Source: Rhodospirillaceae bacterium (GTDB lineage Bacteria; Pseudomonadota; Alphaproteobacteria; SP197). Taken from it: a stretch of DNA of 5,590 nt. The position numbers and the translations under genes are program-made. Numbering within the stretch: the first letter of the stretch is position 1; each line of letters opens with the position of its first letter. Positions 1 through 5,590 of the stretch are shown here, in pieces. The stretch lies in assembly GCA_018700655.1 (NCBI GenBank), contig JABIUG010000179.1, forward strand, positions 1 to 5,590. Reading direction: 5' to 3'. A model generated the notes under the pieces. That model worked only from the letters and a program-made list of their open reading frames with translations, was not told the DNA's origin and ran no database searches.

Positions 1-692
1 TCTTCGTCAATCTCGATGACGACGCCAAACCGATGCACGAATGGGCGCCAGGCTTTGAAGATTGCGTGCGCCAATGGTTCCCCGACGTCGAGGATGTCCG
101 GGTTGCGAGCCAGAAGGATTTCGACATCGCGGCCAACTGGAAGGTCGTGGTCGAGAATGCGATCGAGGGTTATCACTTCCCCAATTCCGGCCCGGTGCAC
201 CGCGAGCTGTGTGACATCATCGACCTGCCGGGCACCCAGCTTCAGATCCACGAGAACTGGCTCGCCATCATCTCGCCGCCCGGCGAGAACAAGGGTGATG
301 TCTACCCCTGGCCCAGGGAAGGCGAGAGTGAGCTGACGGGTTACTTCATCACGCTCTTCCTGTGGCCCGACTGGATCATCTACTACTGGCCGCACATGGA
401 CATGATCTCGACCTTCCTGATGCGCCCGACCGGCGGTGAAGGTACTGTCGTCGAGAACGCCTATTACAACGTGCCCGGTCGTGGCGACGATGAAACCACC
501 CGCGGGGCCGTGGAATGGTTCAACGATCGCCTGGGCCCTGAGGACAAGGACCTCAACGAAGGTGTTCAGCGCGGCATCCGTTCGAAAGGATACTTCCAGG
601 GCCGCCTGTTCGCCCAGAAAGGCGAGTCCGGCGGCAGCGAACACTGCGTCCACGCTTTCCAGTCCTGGGTGAAGGACGCGCTGCTGGGGTAA
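1..692 (+). CDS. Rieske non-heme iron oxygenase alpha subunit, C-terminal part (RHO-1, partial)
   Basis: The 5' end is missing; the reading frame (codons from position 3) is open from the window edge to TAA at 690-692. What remains is the catalytic (SRPBCC/RHO alpha C-terminal) domain; the Rieske 2Fe-2S domain lies outside. The stretch FDIAANWKVVVENAIEGYH is the family signature before the mononuclear iron site. Predicted iron ligands are His at 174-176, His at 198-200 and the Asp of GPED at 543-545; Glu at 165-167, in EGYH, sits where the carboxylate linking Rieske and iron centres of neighbouring subunits is expected. The two His are separated by seven residues, against four in most RHOs. 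RHO-3 in this window has the same spacing and similar ends (LGPED..LN.GVQ.G, then a GY.QGRL segment), so the two are paralogues, perhaps 40% identical by eye. It probably oxidises or demethylates a small substrate; which one is unknown. Family assignment is firm. Confidence 0.93.
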   Translation, partial: FVNLDDDAKPMHEWAPGFEDCVRQWFPDVEDVRVASQKDFDIAANWKVVVENAIEGYHFPNSGPVHRELCDIIDLPGTQLQIHENWLAIISPPGENKGDVYPWPREGESELTGYFITLFLWPDWIIYYWPHMDMISTFLMRPTGGEGTVVENAYYNVPGRGDDETTRGAVEWFNDRLGPEDKDLNEGVQRGIRSKGYFQGRLFAQKGESGGSEHCVHAFQSWVKDALLG

Positions 693-833
693 TGCGATAC
701 CTGCTCGCTCACCCAACAGCGATGTCATCCTGGCCGACCAGCAGGAGAGCCGGGAACGCGACCGGAAAGTGCCAGACGCGCGAAATCCCGGATTGCCTCG
801 CGGGGAAATGCAGAGGTTGATTCTCGGGACGTC

Positions 834-861
834 TTGACCCTCGCTGGCCCCTGTTTACCAA
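834..861 (+). promoter_or_regulatory. Weak candidate promoter for RHO-2
   Basis: TTGACC at 834-839 is a good -35-like hexamer (5 of 6 to consensus). Sixteen bases later TACCAA (856-861) is a poor -10 (3 of 6). If used, transcription would start near 868, inside the palindrome at 866-875. This is a pattern match only; an alphaproteobacterial promoter may look different. Confidence 0.22.
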
Positions 862-865
862 GACC

Positions 866-875
866 GTGTATACAC
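866..875. promoter_or_regulatory. Perfect palindrome GTGTATACAC, candidate operator
   Basis: GTGTATACAC is a perfect 10-bp inverted repeat without spacer, 40 bp before the proposed RHO-2 start, in the only intergenic region over 200 bp in the window. It overlaps a second, odd-centred palindrome ACACTGTGT at 872-880. A GTATAC core is typical of operators of GntR-family (FCD-type) repressors that control catabolic genes, which would suit the context. No regulator gene is in view, so the assignment is an inference. Confidence 0.4.
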
Positions 876-902
876 TGTGTGTGACCGGATGCCGGTGGTG
901 AG

Positions 903-908
903 AAGGAG
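903..908 (+). promoter_or_regulatory. Ribosome binding site that decides the RHO-2 start
   Basis: AAGGAG, an excellent Shine-Dalgarno sequence, ends seven bases before TTG at 916. Upstream in-frame GTG (877, 895, 898) and ATG (889) codons have no comparable site, and would put the ribosome binding site inside the coding region as an unlikely Arg run (RRRR). The start is therefore taken as TTG 916. Confidence 0.7.
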
Positions 909-915
909 AAGAGCT

Positions 916-2094
916 TTGGCAGTTACCAGCAACGAAGAGCGCGAGATCATCCAGACCTTGCTGAGAAATTGCAGCAACAGCACCACGGACATGGTGCCTG
1001 ATGTCGGATTTGGTCCCGTTTCCAACTACACCGATCCCAACCGCCTGAAACAGGAGATCGATGTTCTCTTCCGTCAGTTTCCGATCATTGTTGGCCACGT
1101 CGGACAGCTCGCTGAGCCGGGCCAGTTTATCACGCACAACGAAACCGGCGTGCCCATCCTGGTGACGCGCAACCGGAAGGGCTCACTCAAGGCGTTCATG
1201 AACGTGTGTCGCCACCGGGGCATGCGCGTTGCAAATGAGCTCTGTGGCAAGGCTGCCATGTTCACCTGTCCCTATCACAGCTGGAACTATGATCTTGATG
1301 GGCGGTTGCGCGGCATGCCACAGCCCAACGGTTTCGAGAGCATCGATGAGGAGAGCCTCGGGCTTGTTGCGCTGCCAGTCGGCGAACGGTTCGGACTGGT
1401 CTGGGTCAGACCCTCGGTTGGCGACGAAGCCTTTGATCTCGATGCCTGGCTTGCTCCCATGGCAAACCAGCTCGAGTCGCTCGATCTGGGCGACCATGTG
1501 GTCTTCCGGGCCTGGTCGGTTGAATCCGACATGAGTTGGCGCCTGGCTCTGGAAGGCTTTCTGGAATCCTATCATTTCTGCTCAGCGCACAAACACACGG
1601 CCTGCGCTGGTTATCTCGATAATCAGAGCGTCTTCCGGGATCTCTATCCGCACGTCCGGCATGCGGTGCCGCTGCCCAAGGCTCTGGAAATGGAAGGGCA
1701 GGCGCCTGAAGTCTGGAACTACCGGCCCAACTTCATGACGCAGAACTATCTGTTCCCCTGCAACTTCGTCCAGGTCATGACCGACCATGTCTACATCCAC
1801 TCGATCTTTCCCAAGGGATCGGGTTCCTGCGTGTTCCAGTGCATGATGCTTGTGCCCGAAGCGCCCGAAACGGAAAAAGCCGAACGCTACTGGAACCGCA
1901 ACTACAAGGTCGTTGAGACGGTCTTCGGGGAAGATTTCGAAATCGGACAGAAGGTTCAGGCCGGGCTGGAAACGGGGGCCAACGAGCACTTTGTATTCGG
2001 TCGTTACGAGCGTGGCCTTCACCTTGCCCAGAAGGCGATTGATGATGCACTGGAGGGCCGTCTTACTGCTTGTCACGGCGCTGCCGCATTGTGA
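916..2094 (+). CDS. Rieske non-heme iron oxygenase alpha subunit (RHO-2)
   Basis: A full-length oxygenase component of 392 aa if translation starts at TTG 916, typical of the alpha-only (homotrimer) class. The N-terminal Rieske domain has C98-x-H100, 17 residues, then C118-x2-H121 as 2Fe-2S ligands. The catalytic domain has ESYHFCSAH: H220 and H225 with the usual four-residue gap, and D340 in GEDFEIG as third ligand of the mononuclear iron. E217, three residues before H220, takes the place of the bridging carboxylate; many RHOs have Asp there, while Glu is known from carnitine oxygenase CntA. It would use electrons from a reductase not encoded here to hydroxylate or demethylate a small molecule. 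It is clearly diverged from RHO-1 and RHO-3. The M24 gene follows after 43 bp without a visible terminator, so the two are probably co-transcribed. The family is certain; the substrate is unknown. Confidence 0.93.
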   Translation: MAVTSNEEREIIQTLLRNCSNSTTDMVPDVGFGPVSNYTDPNRLKQEIDVLFRQFPIIVGHVGQLAEPGQFITHNETGVPILVTRNRKGSLKAFMNVCRHRGMRVANELCGKAAMFTCPYHSWNYDLDGRLRGMPQPNGFESIDEESLGLVALPVGERFGLVWVRPSVGDEAFDLDAWLAPMANQLESLDLGDHVVFRAWSVESDMSWRLALEGFLESYHFCSAHKHTACAGYLDNQSVFRDLYPHVRHAVPLPKALEMEGQAPEVWNYRPNFMTQNYLFPCNFVQVMTDHVYIHSIFPKGSGSCVFQCMMLVPEAPETEKAERYWNRNYKVVETVFGEDFEIGQKVQAGLETGANEHFVFGRYERGLHLAQKAIDDALEGRLTACHGAAAL

Positions 2095-2130
2095 GGGCCC
2101 AGCGGGCATTCTACCATTTCACCGATCTGC

Positions 2131-2135
2131 AGGAG
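2131..2135 (+). promoter_or_regulatory. Ribosome binding site of the M24 gene, close to the start
   Basis: AGGAG lies only two bases before ATG 2138, shorter than the usual five to nine. No other in-frame start nearby has a better site, and the resulting N-terminus fits the DddP family layout, so ATG 2138 is kept. Confidence 0.5.
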
Positions 2136-2137
2136 CC

Positions 2138-3424
2138 ATGAACAAGCCGGGCAACACGCACACCTCCATCGTGGATGACCGCGAGGCAAAACGCTCTATC
2201 GGCCGGTCCGTGCACGATCATGGTGCGGCTCAGATCGATATGCTGGCGCTGCGGGCCTATCGGTTGGGCCGCGTGCAGGAACAATTGCAGGTGCTGGATG
2301 CCGCCGGTGCGTTGTTCGCCGAACCCAACCACATCCGTTATGCCACCGGGGTGCGCAACATGCAGCCTTGGTCGATGCATACCAGCTTCCGCACGACCTT
2401 CATTCCGGCCCAGGGCAAGGCGACCGCTTTCGAGTATGGCGGTTCCGAACATCTTGCGACCGGGCTGGAAACCATCGGCGAGGTTCGCCAGGCGCCGCCT
2501 CTGTTCTTTTCCGAACGTAACCGCGAGACCGGTGAACTCGACGGCCGGATCGCTGCATGGGCAGCTGAAATCGCTGAGCTGACACGTGCCGCCGGCGGCA
2601 CCCGTCTGGCGATCGACCGTCATGTCGATCATTTCTCCGCGCTTGCGCTGGAAGCGGCCGGGCTCGATCTCGTCTCGGCGGCCCGTGCGCTCACGCTCGC
2701 ACAATCGATCAAGTCGAAGGAAGAACTGCTCTGTCTCGGCGCTTCCATCTCGGTTGCCGAGGCTGCGATCCATCGCCTGCGTGAAGCGCTGGAGCCGGGC
2801 ATGACCGAGATTGAGCTGTGGGCGATTCTCGAAGGCACCAATGCCGAGATGGGCGGCGAATATCTCGATACCCGTCTGCTTTCGTCGGGCGGGCGGACCA
2901 ATCCCTGGTTCCAGGAAGCAACCGACCGGGTGGTGCGACCTGGCGATCTGGTTGCGCTCGACACCGACATGATCGGGCCGTTCGGTTATGACGCCGATAT
3001 CAGCCGGACGTTTCTGACACCGCCCAACCGGCCGACCGGTCAGCAGATGGAGCTTTACCAGCTTGCCCATGAACAGCTGCAGCACAATCTGGAGCTGATG
3101 CGTCCGGGCACGACCTTCCGCGAAATGTCGGAAGCCAGCTACATCCTCCCTGACAAATACCGCGAGCAGGAGATGGTGATGGTCTGGCACGGTGTCGGCC
3201 TGACCGGCGGTGCGCCCAACATCGTCGCCAAACGGTACCTCACCGAATACAGCGATGACGGTCCGGTCGAGCCTGGCCTGGTGCTGTGCTGTGAAGCCTA
3301 TGTCGGGGAACTCGGCGGGGCTGAAGGCGTCAAACTCGAACAATGCGCCGTCGTCACCGAAACCGGCTACAGCCTGCTCACGACCTTCCCCTTCGAGGAA
3401 GATCTGTTGGGCCGGCAGATATGA
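2138..3424 (+). CDS. M24 metallopeptidase-fold protein of the DddP type (DddP-like, lyase Asp absent)
   Basis: A 428-aa protein with a creatinase-like N-terminal domain (about 35-180) and an M24 'pita-bread' domain (about 185-425). It resembles DMSP lyase DddP more than prolidase: NHIRYATGVRNMQPW, GGEYLDTRLLSSG.RTNPWFQE and the DTD motif match the DddP pattern as I remember it. Predicted metal ligands are D275, D277, D287, H351, E386 and E401. Each is exactly 20 below the published Ruegeria DddP numbering (D295, D297, D307, H371, E406, E421), implying no gaps between them. The position of the proposed catalytic base D377 is G357 (HGVGLTGG), and that of Y366 is M346. DddP cleaves dimethylsulfoniopropionate to DMS and acrylate; without the Asp this protein may act on another substrate or be a peptidase- or creatinase-like hydrolase. 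It is likely cytoplasmic (no signal peptide) and in an operon with RHO-2. Fold certain, DddP clade likely, reaction unknown. Confidence 0.88.
   Translation: MNKPGNTHTSIVDDREAKRSIGRSVHDHGAAQIDMLALRAYRLGRVQEQLQVLDAAGALFAEPNHIRYATGVRNMQPWSMHTSFRTTFIPAQGKATAFEYGGSEHLATGLETIGEVRQAPPLFFSERNRETGELDGRIAAWAAEIAELTRAAGGTRLAIDRHVDHFSALALEAAGLDLVSAARALTLAQSIKSKEELLCLGASISVAEAAIHRLREALEPGMTEIELWAILEGTNAEMGGEYLDTRLLSSGGRTNPWFQEATDRVVRPGDLVALDTDMIGPFGYDADISRTFLTPPNRPTGQQMELYQLAHEQLQHNLELMRPGTTFREMSEASYILPDKYREQEMVMVWHGVGLTGGAPNIVAKRYLTEYSDDGPVEPGLVLCCEAYVGELGGAEGVKLEQCAVVTETGYSLLTTFPFEEDLLGRQI
3393..3420 (+). repeat. 28-bp direct repeat, copy 1 (3' end of the DddP-like gene)
   Basis: This segment encodes the end of the M24 protein (EEDLLGRQI). 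It matches 4098-4125 at 25 of 28 bases by direct alignment; the differences are GAT/GAC and TTG/CTG (silent) and CGG/TGG (Arg to Trp). The copies are 705 bp apart and bracket the small membrane-protein gene. Confidence 0.85.
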
Positions 3425-3463
3425 CCTCGCCGGATTTCTCTAACTGAATGAGACTGGAGCCCC

Positions 3464-3470
3464 GAGGGAG
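3464..3470 (+). promoter_or_regulatory. Ribosome binding site favouring ATG 3481
   Basis: GAGGGAG lies ten bases before ATG 3481. The earlier in-frame ATG at 3448 has no purine-rich site ahead of it, so the shorter protein is preferred. Confidence 0.5.
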
Positions 3471-3480
3471 TTCAGATTGT

Positions 3481-4080
3481 ATGCAACGGAAAGGTTGGCG
3501 TTCCACTTTCACGATCTGGGAACGGGCTGCCTTCTTTGTGTGCATTGTTGGCGCGATTGCTGGGACGGTTGCGGTGCTTTCCGGATTGGCCTCGTTACAT
3601 GTTTGGCTCAATGATGATTCACGGGTTTTTCTGAATCCGATGGAGACGCGTCTGACAGAAGAGCCGAAGCGTCTGGCAGGCATGTCTCTTTCGGAGGTCA
3701 GCGCCGCCGACAACTGGACGACTATCTGTGTGATATCAAATGTGGGCGGTTTGGGGCTTTTCAAAAGTCATCGGATTGACCCCTTCGTCCATTATGCAGA
3801 CCTGAGAGGTTATCCGTTACAGCACTTTGACCCGCATGAACCGGTTACCTTTCGAATTGGTTACGTCGACCGATTCCTGCCACCCGGTTACGGAGTTGTG
3901 GTGCTTCTCGATAACAATGAAGTAGTCGATTACATGCGTTTTGAGGAATCAGACGACCTCCGCTTGTGGCCCGGTTGCACAGAGGATGAATTGGTGTTTC
4001 GGTGGATCGACAATGCCCATGAGTGTTTCTCGGATTGCCGGTATGTAGGCTCAGGACTTTATCTTGATAGTGGACCTTGA
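3481..4080 (+). CDS. Small single-pass membrane protein of unknown family
   Basis: The product is 199 aa from ATG 3481 (210 aa from ATG 3448). A short basic N-terminus (MQRKGWRST) is followed by one hydrophobic helix at about residues 14-41, rich in A, V, G and L. The remaining ~155 residues should lie in the periplasm as a globular domain with four Cys (TTIC, LWPGC, ECFSDC), which could form disulfides. I do not recognise the family. The protein looks homologous to the truncated one starting near 5282: both have a basic N-terminus, one helix, then (S/A)-D-(N)-W-x3-C and a later FDPxE. G+C is lower than in the neighbours (for example 28/60 at 3601-3660 and 26/60 at 3721-3780, against 41/60 at 2881-2940), which hints at separate origin. 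It starts 56 bp after the M24 gene and is bracketed by the 28-bp repeat. Being a real gene is well supported by the paralogue; its role is unknown. Confidence 0.75.
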   Translation: MQRKGWRSTFTIWERAAFFVCIVGAIAGTVAVLSGLASLHVWLNDDSRVFLNPMETRLTEEPKRLAGMSLSEVSAADNWTTICVISNVGGLGLFKSHRIDPFVHYADLRGYPLQHFDPHEPVTFRIGYVDRFLPPGYGVVVLLDNNEVVDYMRFEESDDLRLWPGCTEDELVFRWIDNAHECFSDCRYVGSGLYLDSGP

Positions 4081-4097
4081 TGCCGCCTTAGTTCTGA

Positions 4098-4125
4098 TCG
4101 AGGAAGACCTGCTGGGCTGGCAGAT
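4098..4125 (+). pseudogene. Orphan copy of the DddP-like gene's 3' tail (28-bp repeat, copy 2)
   Basis: Read in frame, 4097-4129 gives IEEDLLGWQI followed by TAG, nearly the last residues of the M24 protein (EEDLLGRQI then TGA), with 25 of 28 bases identical. It is not part of any gene: the small membrane protein ends at 4080 and RHO-3 starts at 4143. Homology stops abruptly on the 5' side (TTC in the gene, ATC here). It looks like the relic of a second dddP-like copy, or a tail duplicated when the intervening gene arrived. The substitution pattern, two silent and one replacement, shows the event is not recent. Confidence 0.7.
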
Positions 4126-4127
4126 TT

Positions 4128-4132
4128 AGGAG
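4128..4132 (+). promoter_or_regulatory. Ribosome binding site of RHO-3
   Basis: AGGAG ends ten bases before ATG 4143 and begins at the second base of the TAG stop of the orphan M24 tail. This suggests that RHO-3 once followed directly behind an M24 gene. Confidence 0.6.
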
Positions 4133-4142
4133 TGGCTTCGTA

Positions 4143-5285
4143 ATGTCCCGACAAGCCCCCGATCTCGGCCGCTTCGACGCCGATCCCGATCGTTCGTTCA
4201 ACATGCCGGCGGCCTATTACACGGACCCGGAGATTTTCGAGCGCGAGAAAGAGGCGATCTTCTTCAAATCCTGGCGCTTCGTCGGGCACGTCACGGAGAT
4301 GCCCGAGACCGGGGATTATCTCACCCAGGATATCTGTGGCGAAAACGTCTTTGTCGTGCGCGATGGGGCTGGCGATATCAACGGCTTCTACAATGTCTGC
4401 CAGCATCGCGCCCATGAACTGGTGCGTGGTAGGCGCGGCAATGTGAAGGCGGTCATCACTTGCCCCTATCACGCCTGGGCCTATGGCCTGGATGGCGCGC
4501 TCAGGACCGCGCGTTTCTCAGAGAAGGTCGCAGGCTTCGACAAATCGGACTTTGGCCTGTCACCGATCCGCGTGGAAATCTTCTGCGGCTTTGTCTTCGT
4601 CAATCTCGATGCCGAAGCCAAAACCATCCGGGAATGTGCACCGGGTTTCGAGGAAACCTTCCGCGCCCAGGTACCCGATCTCGATCGCATGGTCTGGGTC
4701 GATCAGGCCAACTTCGACATTGCGGCGAACTGGAAGGTCGTCGCCGAGAATGGCCTGGACGGTTACCACGTCTTTCTTTCGGGCCCGGCCCACAAGGCGC
4801 TGGGCGAGTTGATGGACGGCCACAACCTCGACATGACGACCCATGAGGGCTGGGCCAAGCTTCACGCCCATGCCGGCACCGGTGACAACAAGGCCTATGG
4901 CTACAACACGGGAACCGGCCAGACCGACGAATACGTCACCATGATGCTGTGGCCCGACCTACTGCTCTTCACGCTGCCCGGTGCCAACGGTGTCTGGAGT
5001 TTCCTGATGGCGCCTGAAGGCCCCGAACGCACGCGCGAAGAGGTCGCCGCCTACATGCCCGACGGCGCCGAGATGGACGCTGCGACGAAAGAGGCCGTGC
5101 GTTACATGAACGAAGTCCTGGGCCCGGAAGATGTCGGCCTCAATACTGGTGTCCAGAAGGGCCTCAACTCGCGCGGTTACCGCCAGGGCCGACTGATGGT
5201 CGACGAGGCGCGCAGCGACATGAGTGAACACACCATCCATTTCGTCCAGCTCCAGACTCTGAAGGCGCTCGGGGATGTGCCCTGA
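4143..5285 (+). CDS. Rieske non-heme iron oxygenase alpha subunit (RHO-3)
   Basis: A complete 380-aa oxygenase component. The Rieske domain carries C86-x-H88, 18 residues, then C107-x2-H110 as 2Fe-2S ligands. In the catalytic domain NWKVVAENGLDGYH leads to H209; the next His is H217, so the two iron His are seven residues apart instead of the usual four. D330 in GPEDVGLN is the likely third ligand, and D206 the bridging carboxylate between subunits. It shares the His spacing and many segments (FVNLD, FDIAANWKVV, LGPED, GVQ.G, QGRL) with RHO-1, of which it is a paralogue, but differs in the substrate-facing middle. The start at ATG 4143 has a Shine-Dalgarno site at 4128-4132. No beta subunit or reductase is nearby, so it is probably an alpha-only enzyme supplied by a remote reductase. 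The following gene appears to overlap its stop codon. Substrate unknown. Confidence 0.95.
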   Translation: MSRQAPDLGRFDADPDRSFNMPAAYYTDPEIFEREKEAIFFKSWRFVGHVTEMPETGDYLTQDICGENVFVVRDGAGDINGFYNVCQHRAHELVRGRRGNVKAVITCPYHAWAYGLDGALRTARFSEKVAGFDKSDFGLSPIRVEIFCGFVFVNLDAEAKTIRECAPGFEETFRAQVPDLDRMVWVDQANFDIAANWKVVAENGLDGYHVFLSGPAHKALGELMDGHNLDMTTHEGWAKLHAHAGTGDNKAYGYNTGTGQTDEYVTMMLWPDLLLFTLPGANGVWSFLMAPEGPERTREEVAAYMPDGAEMDAATKEAVRYMNEVLGPEDVGLNTGVQKGLNSRGYRQGRLMVDEARSDMSEHTIHFVQLQTLKALGDVP

Positions 5286-5590
5286 CCGGCGACGCCAAGC
5301 GAAACGGCAGGATTGGCGGCCTCTTCAAGGCGGCGGCGCAACTCTTCATCGCTGGTGCCATGACGCTGTTTTTGGCCTTCGCCTATCTGGTCTGGGATTC
5401 CGGGCCACTGGAGCTGTCCGATCGAGCCGAAGCATTCATGCTGAATCTGTCGTCTTATGATGGCGTCGATGCTGGAGCCTTGGGTCTCTCAAGCGATTGG
5501 AATGTTGTTTGCAAGACCGGGGCGTATCTCAACGTCTCGAGCATTTATGAGCCAGACGATACAGGCTGGCGCATTTTTGACCCTGAAGAA
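5282..5590 (+). CDS. Membrane-anchored protein, partial; likely paralogue of the protein at 3481
   Basis: The frame is open from 5228 to the window end. No in-frame ATG exists before 5360, yet the hydrophobic helix (from about KAAAQLFIAGAM through LFLAFAYLVW) begins upstream of that ATG. The best start is therefore CTG 5282, which overlaps the RHO-3 stop (CTGA) and follows GGGGA at 5271-5275; ATG 5360 would remove half the helix. From CTG the N-terminus is basic (TGDAKRNGR), then one membrane helix, then a probably periplasmic region containing SSDWNVVC and IFDPEE. These match ADNWTTIC and HFDPHEP of the protein at 3481-4080, with the same W-x3-C spacing. G+C falls to 33/60 (5461-5520) and 30/60 (5521-5580), below 42/60 in RHO-3 (5161-5220). 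Family and function are not recognised, and the C-terminus is outside the window. Confidence 0.65.
   Translation, partial: MTGDAKRNGRIGGLFKAAAQLFIAGAMTLFLAFAYLVWDSGPLELSDRAEAFMLNLSSYDGVDAGALGLSSDWNVVCKTGAYLNVSSIYEPDDTGWRIFDPEE

Noticed and set aside
688..745. Short inverted repeats after RHO-1 (GGTA/TACC at 688-701; CCTGCT at 700-705 with AGCAGG at 740-745) as a terminator
   Set aside because: The stems are only four and six base pairs, the second has a 34-base loop, and no T-run follows.
709..1137. Open frame of 142 codons on the - strand
   Set aside because: It overlaps the conserved 5' part of RHO-2 and has no recognisable motif; long antisense frames are common in G+C-rich genes.
1850..2137. 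N-terminal extension of the M24 frame back to 1850
   Set aside because: It runs inside the RHO-2 gene, reads as a basic shadow sequence, and lacks a ribosome binding site; ATG 2138 gives the expected family length.
2111..3343. Open frame of 410 codons on the - strand
   Set aside because: It is the antisense shadow of the M24 gene, whose catalytic residues and family pattern are clear on the + strand.
3425..3480. Start of the small membrane protein at ATG 3448
   Set aside because: There is no Shine-Dalgarno sequence before it; ATG 3481 has GAGGGAG upstream and gives an N-terminus like that of the paralogue.
5275..5460. 61-codon frame starting at ATG 5275
   Set aside because: Its product is Arg/Gly-rich without features, while the neighbouring frame encodes a membrane helix and motifs shared with the protein at 3481.

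Overview
The window looks like part of a catabolic or accessory gene cluster from an alphaproteobacterium-like organism. The enzyme genes are roughly 60-70% G+C in the stretches I counted by hand, and the DddP-like gene points towards marine or Rhodobacterales/Rhodospirillales-type relatives. Taxonomy is inferred from codon use and gene families only. All genes I can support lie on the + strand.

Layout: (1) 1-692 is the C-terminal part of a Rieske non-heme iron oxygenase alpha subunit (RHO-1), cut by the window edge. (2) 693-915 is a 223-bp intergenic region with a perfect 10-bp palindrome and a strong ribosome binding site. (3) 916-2094 is a complete Rieske oxygenase (RHO-2), probably starting at TTG. 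(4) 2138-3424 is a complete M24 'pita-bread' protein that matches the DMSP lyase DddP in layout. It keeps all six metal ligands in DddP spacing but has Gly where DddP has its proposed catalytic Asp. (5) 3481-4080 is a lower-G+C gene for a single-pass membrane protein of unknown family. (6) 4098-4125 is an orphan copy of the last codons of the DddP-like gene. (7) 4143-5285 is a complete Rieske oxygenase (RHO-3), a diverged paralogue of RHO-1. (8) From about 5282 to the window end is a second membrane-anchored protein that appears to be a paralogue of the one at 3481.

How the genes may work together: three alpha-only Rieske oxygenases beside an M24-fold enzyme suggest successive oxidative demethylation or hydroxylation of a small molecule plus one C-N, C-S or C-O cleaving step. 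No beta subunit, ferredoxin, reductase, transporter or regulator is visible, so the electron supply must be encoded elsewhere. The substrate cannot be read from the sequence.

The parts that stand out are the DddP-like protein lacking the lyase Asp, the two related small membrane proteins placed after enzyme genes, and the duplicated 3' tail that brackets the first of them. Together they suggest that the small-protein gene was inserted or duplicated between the M24 gene and RHO-3.
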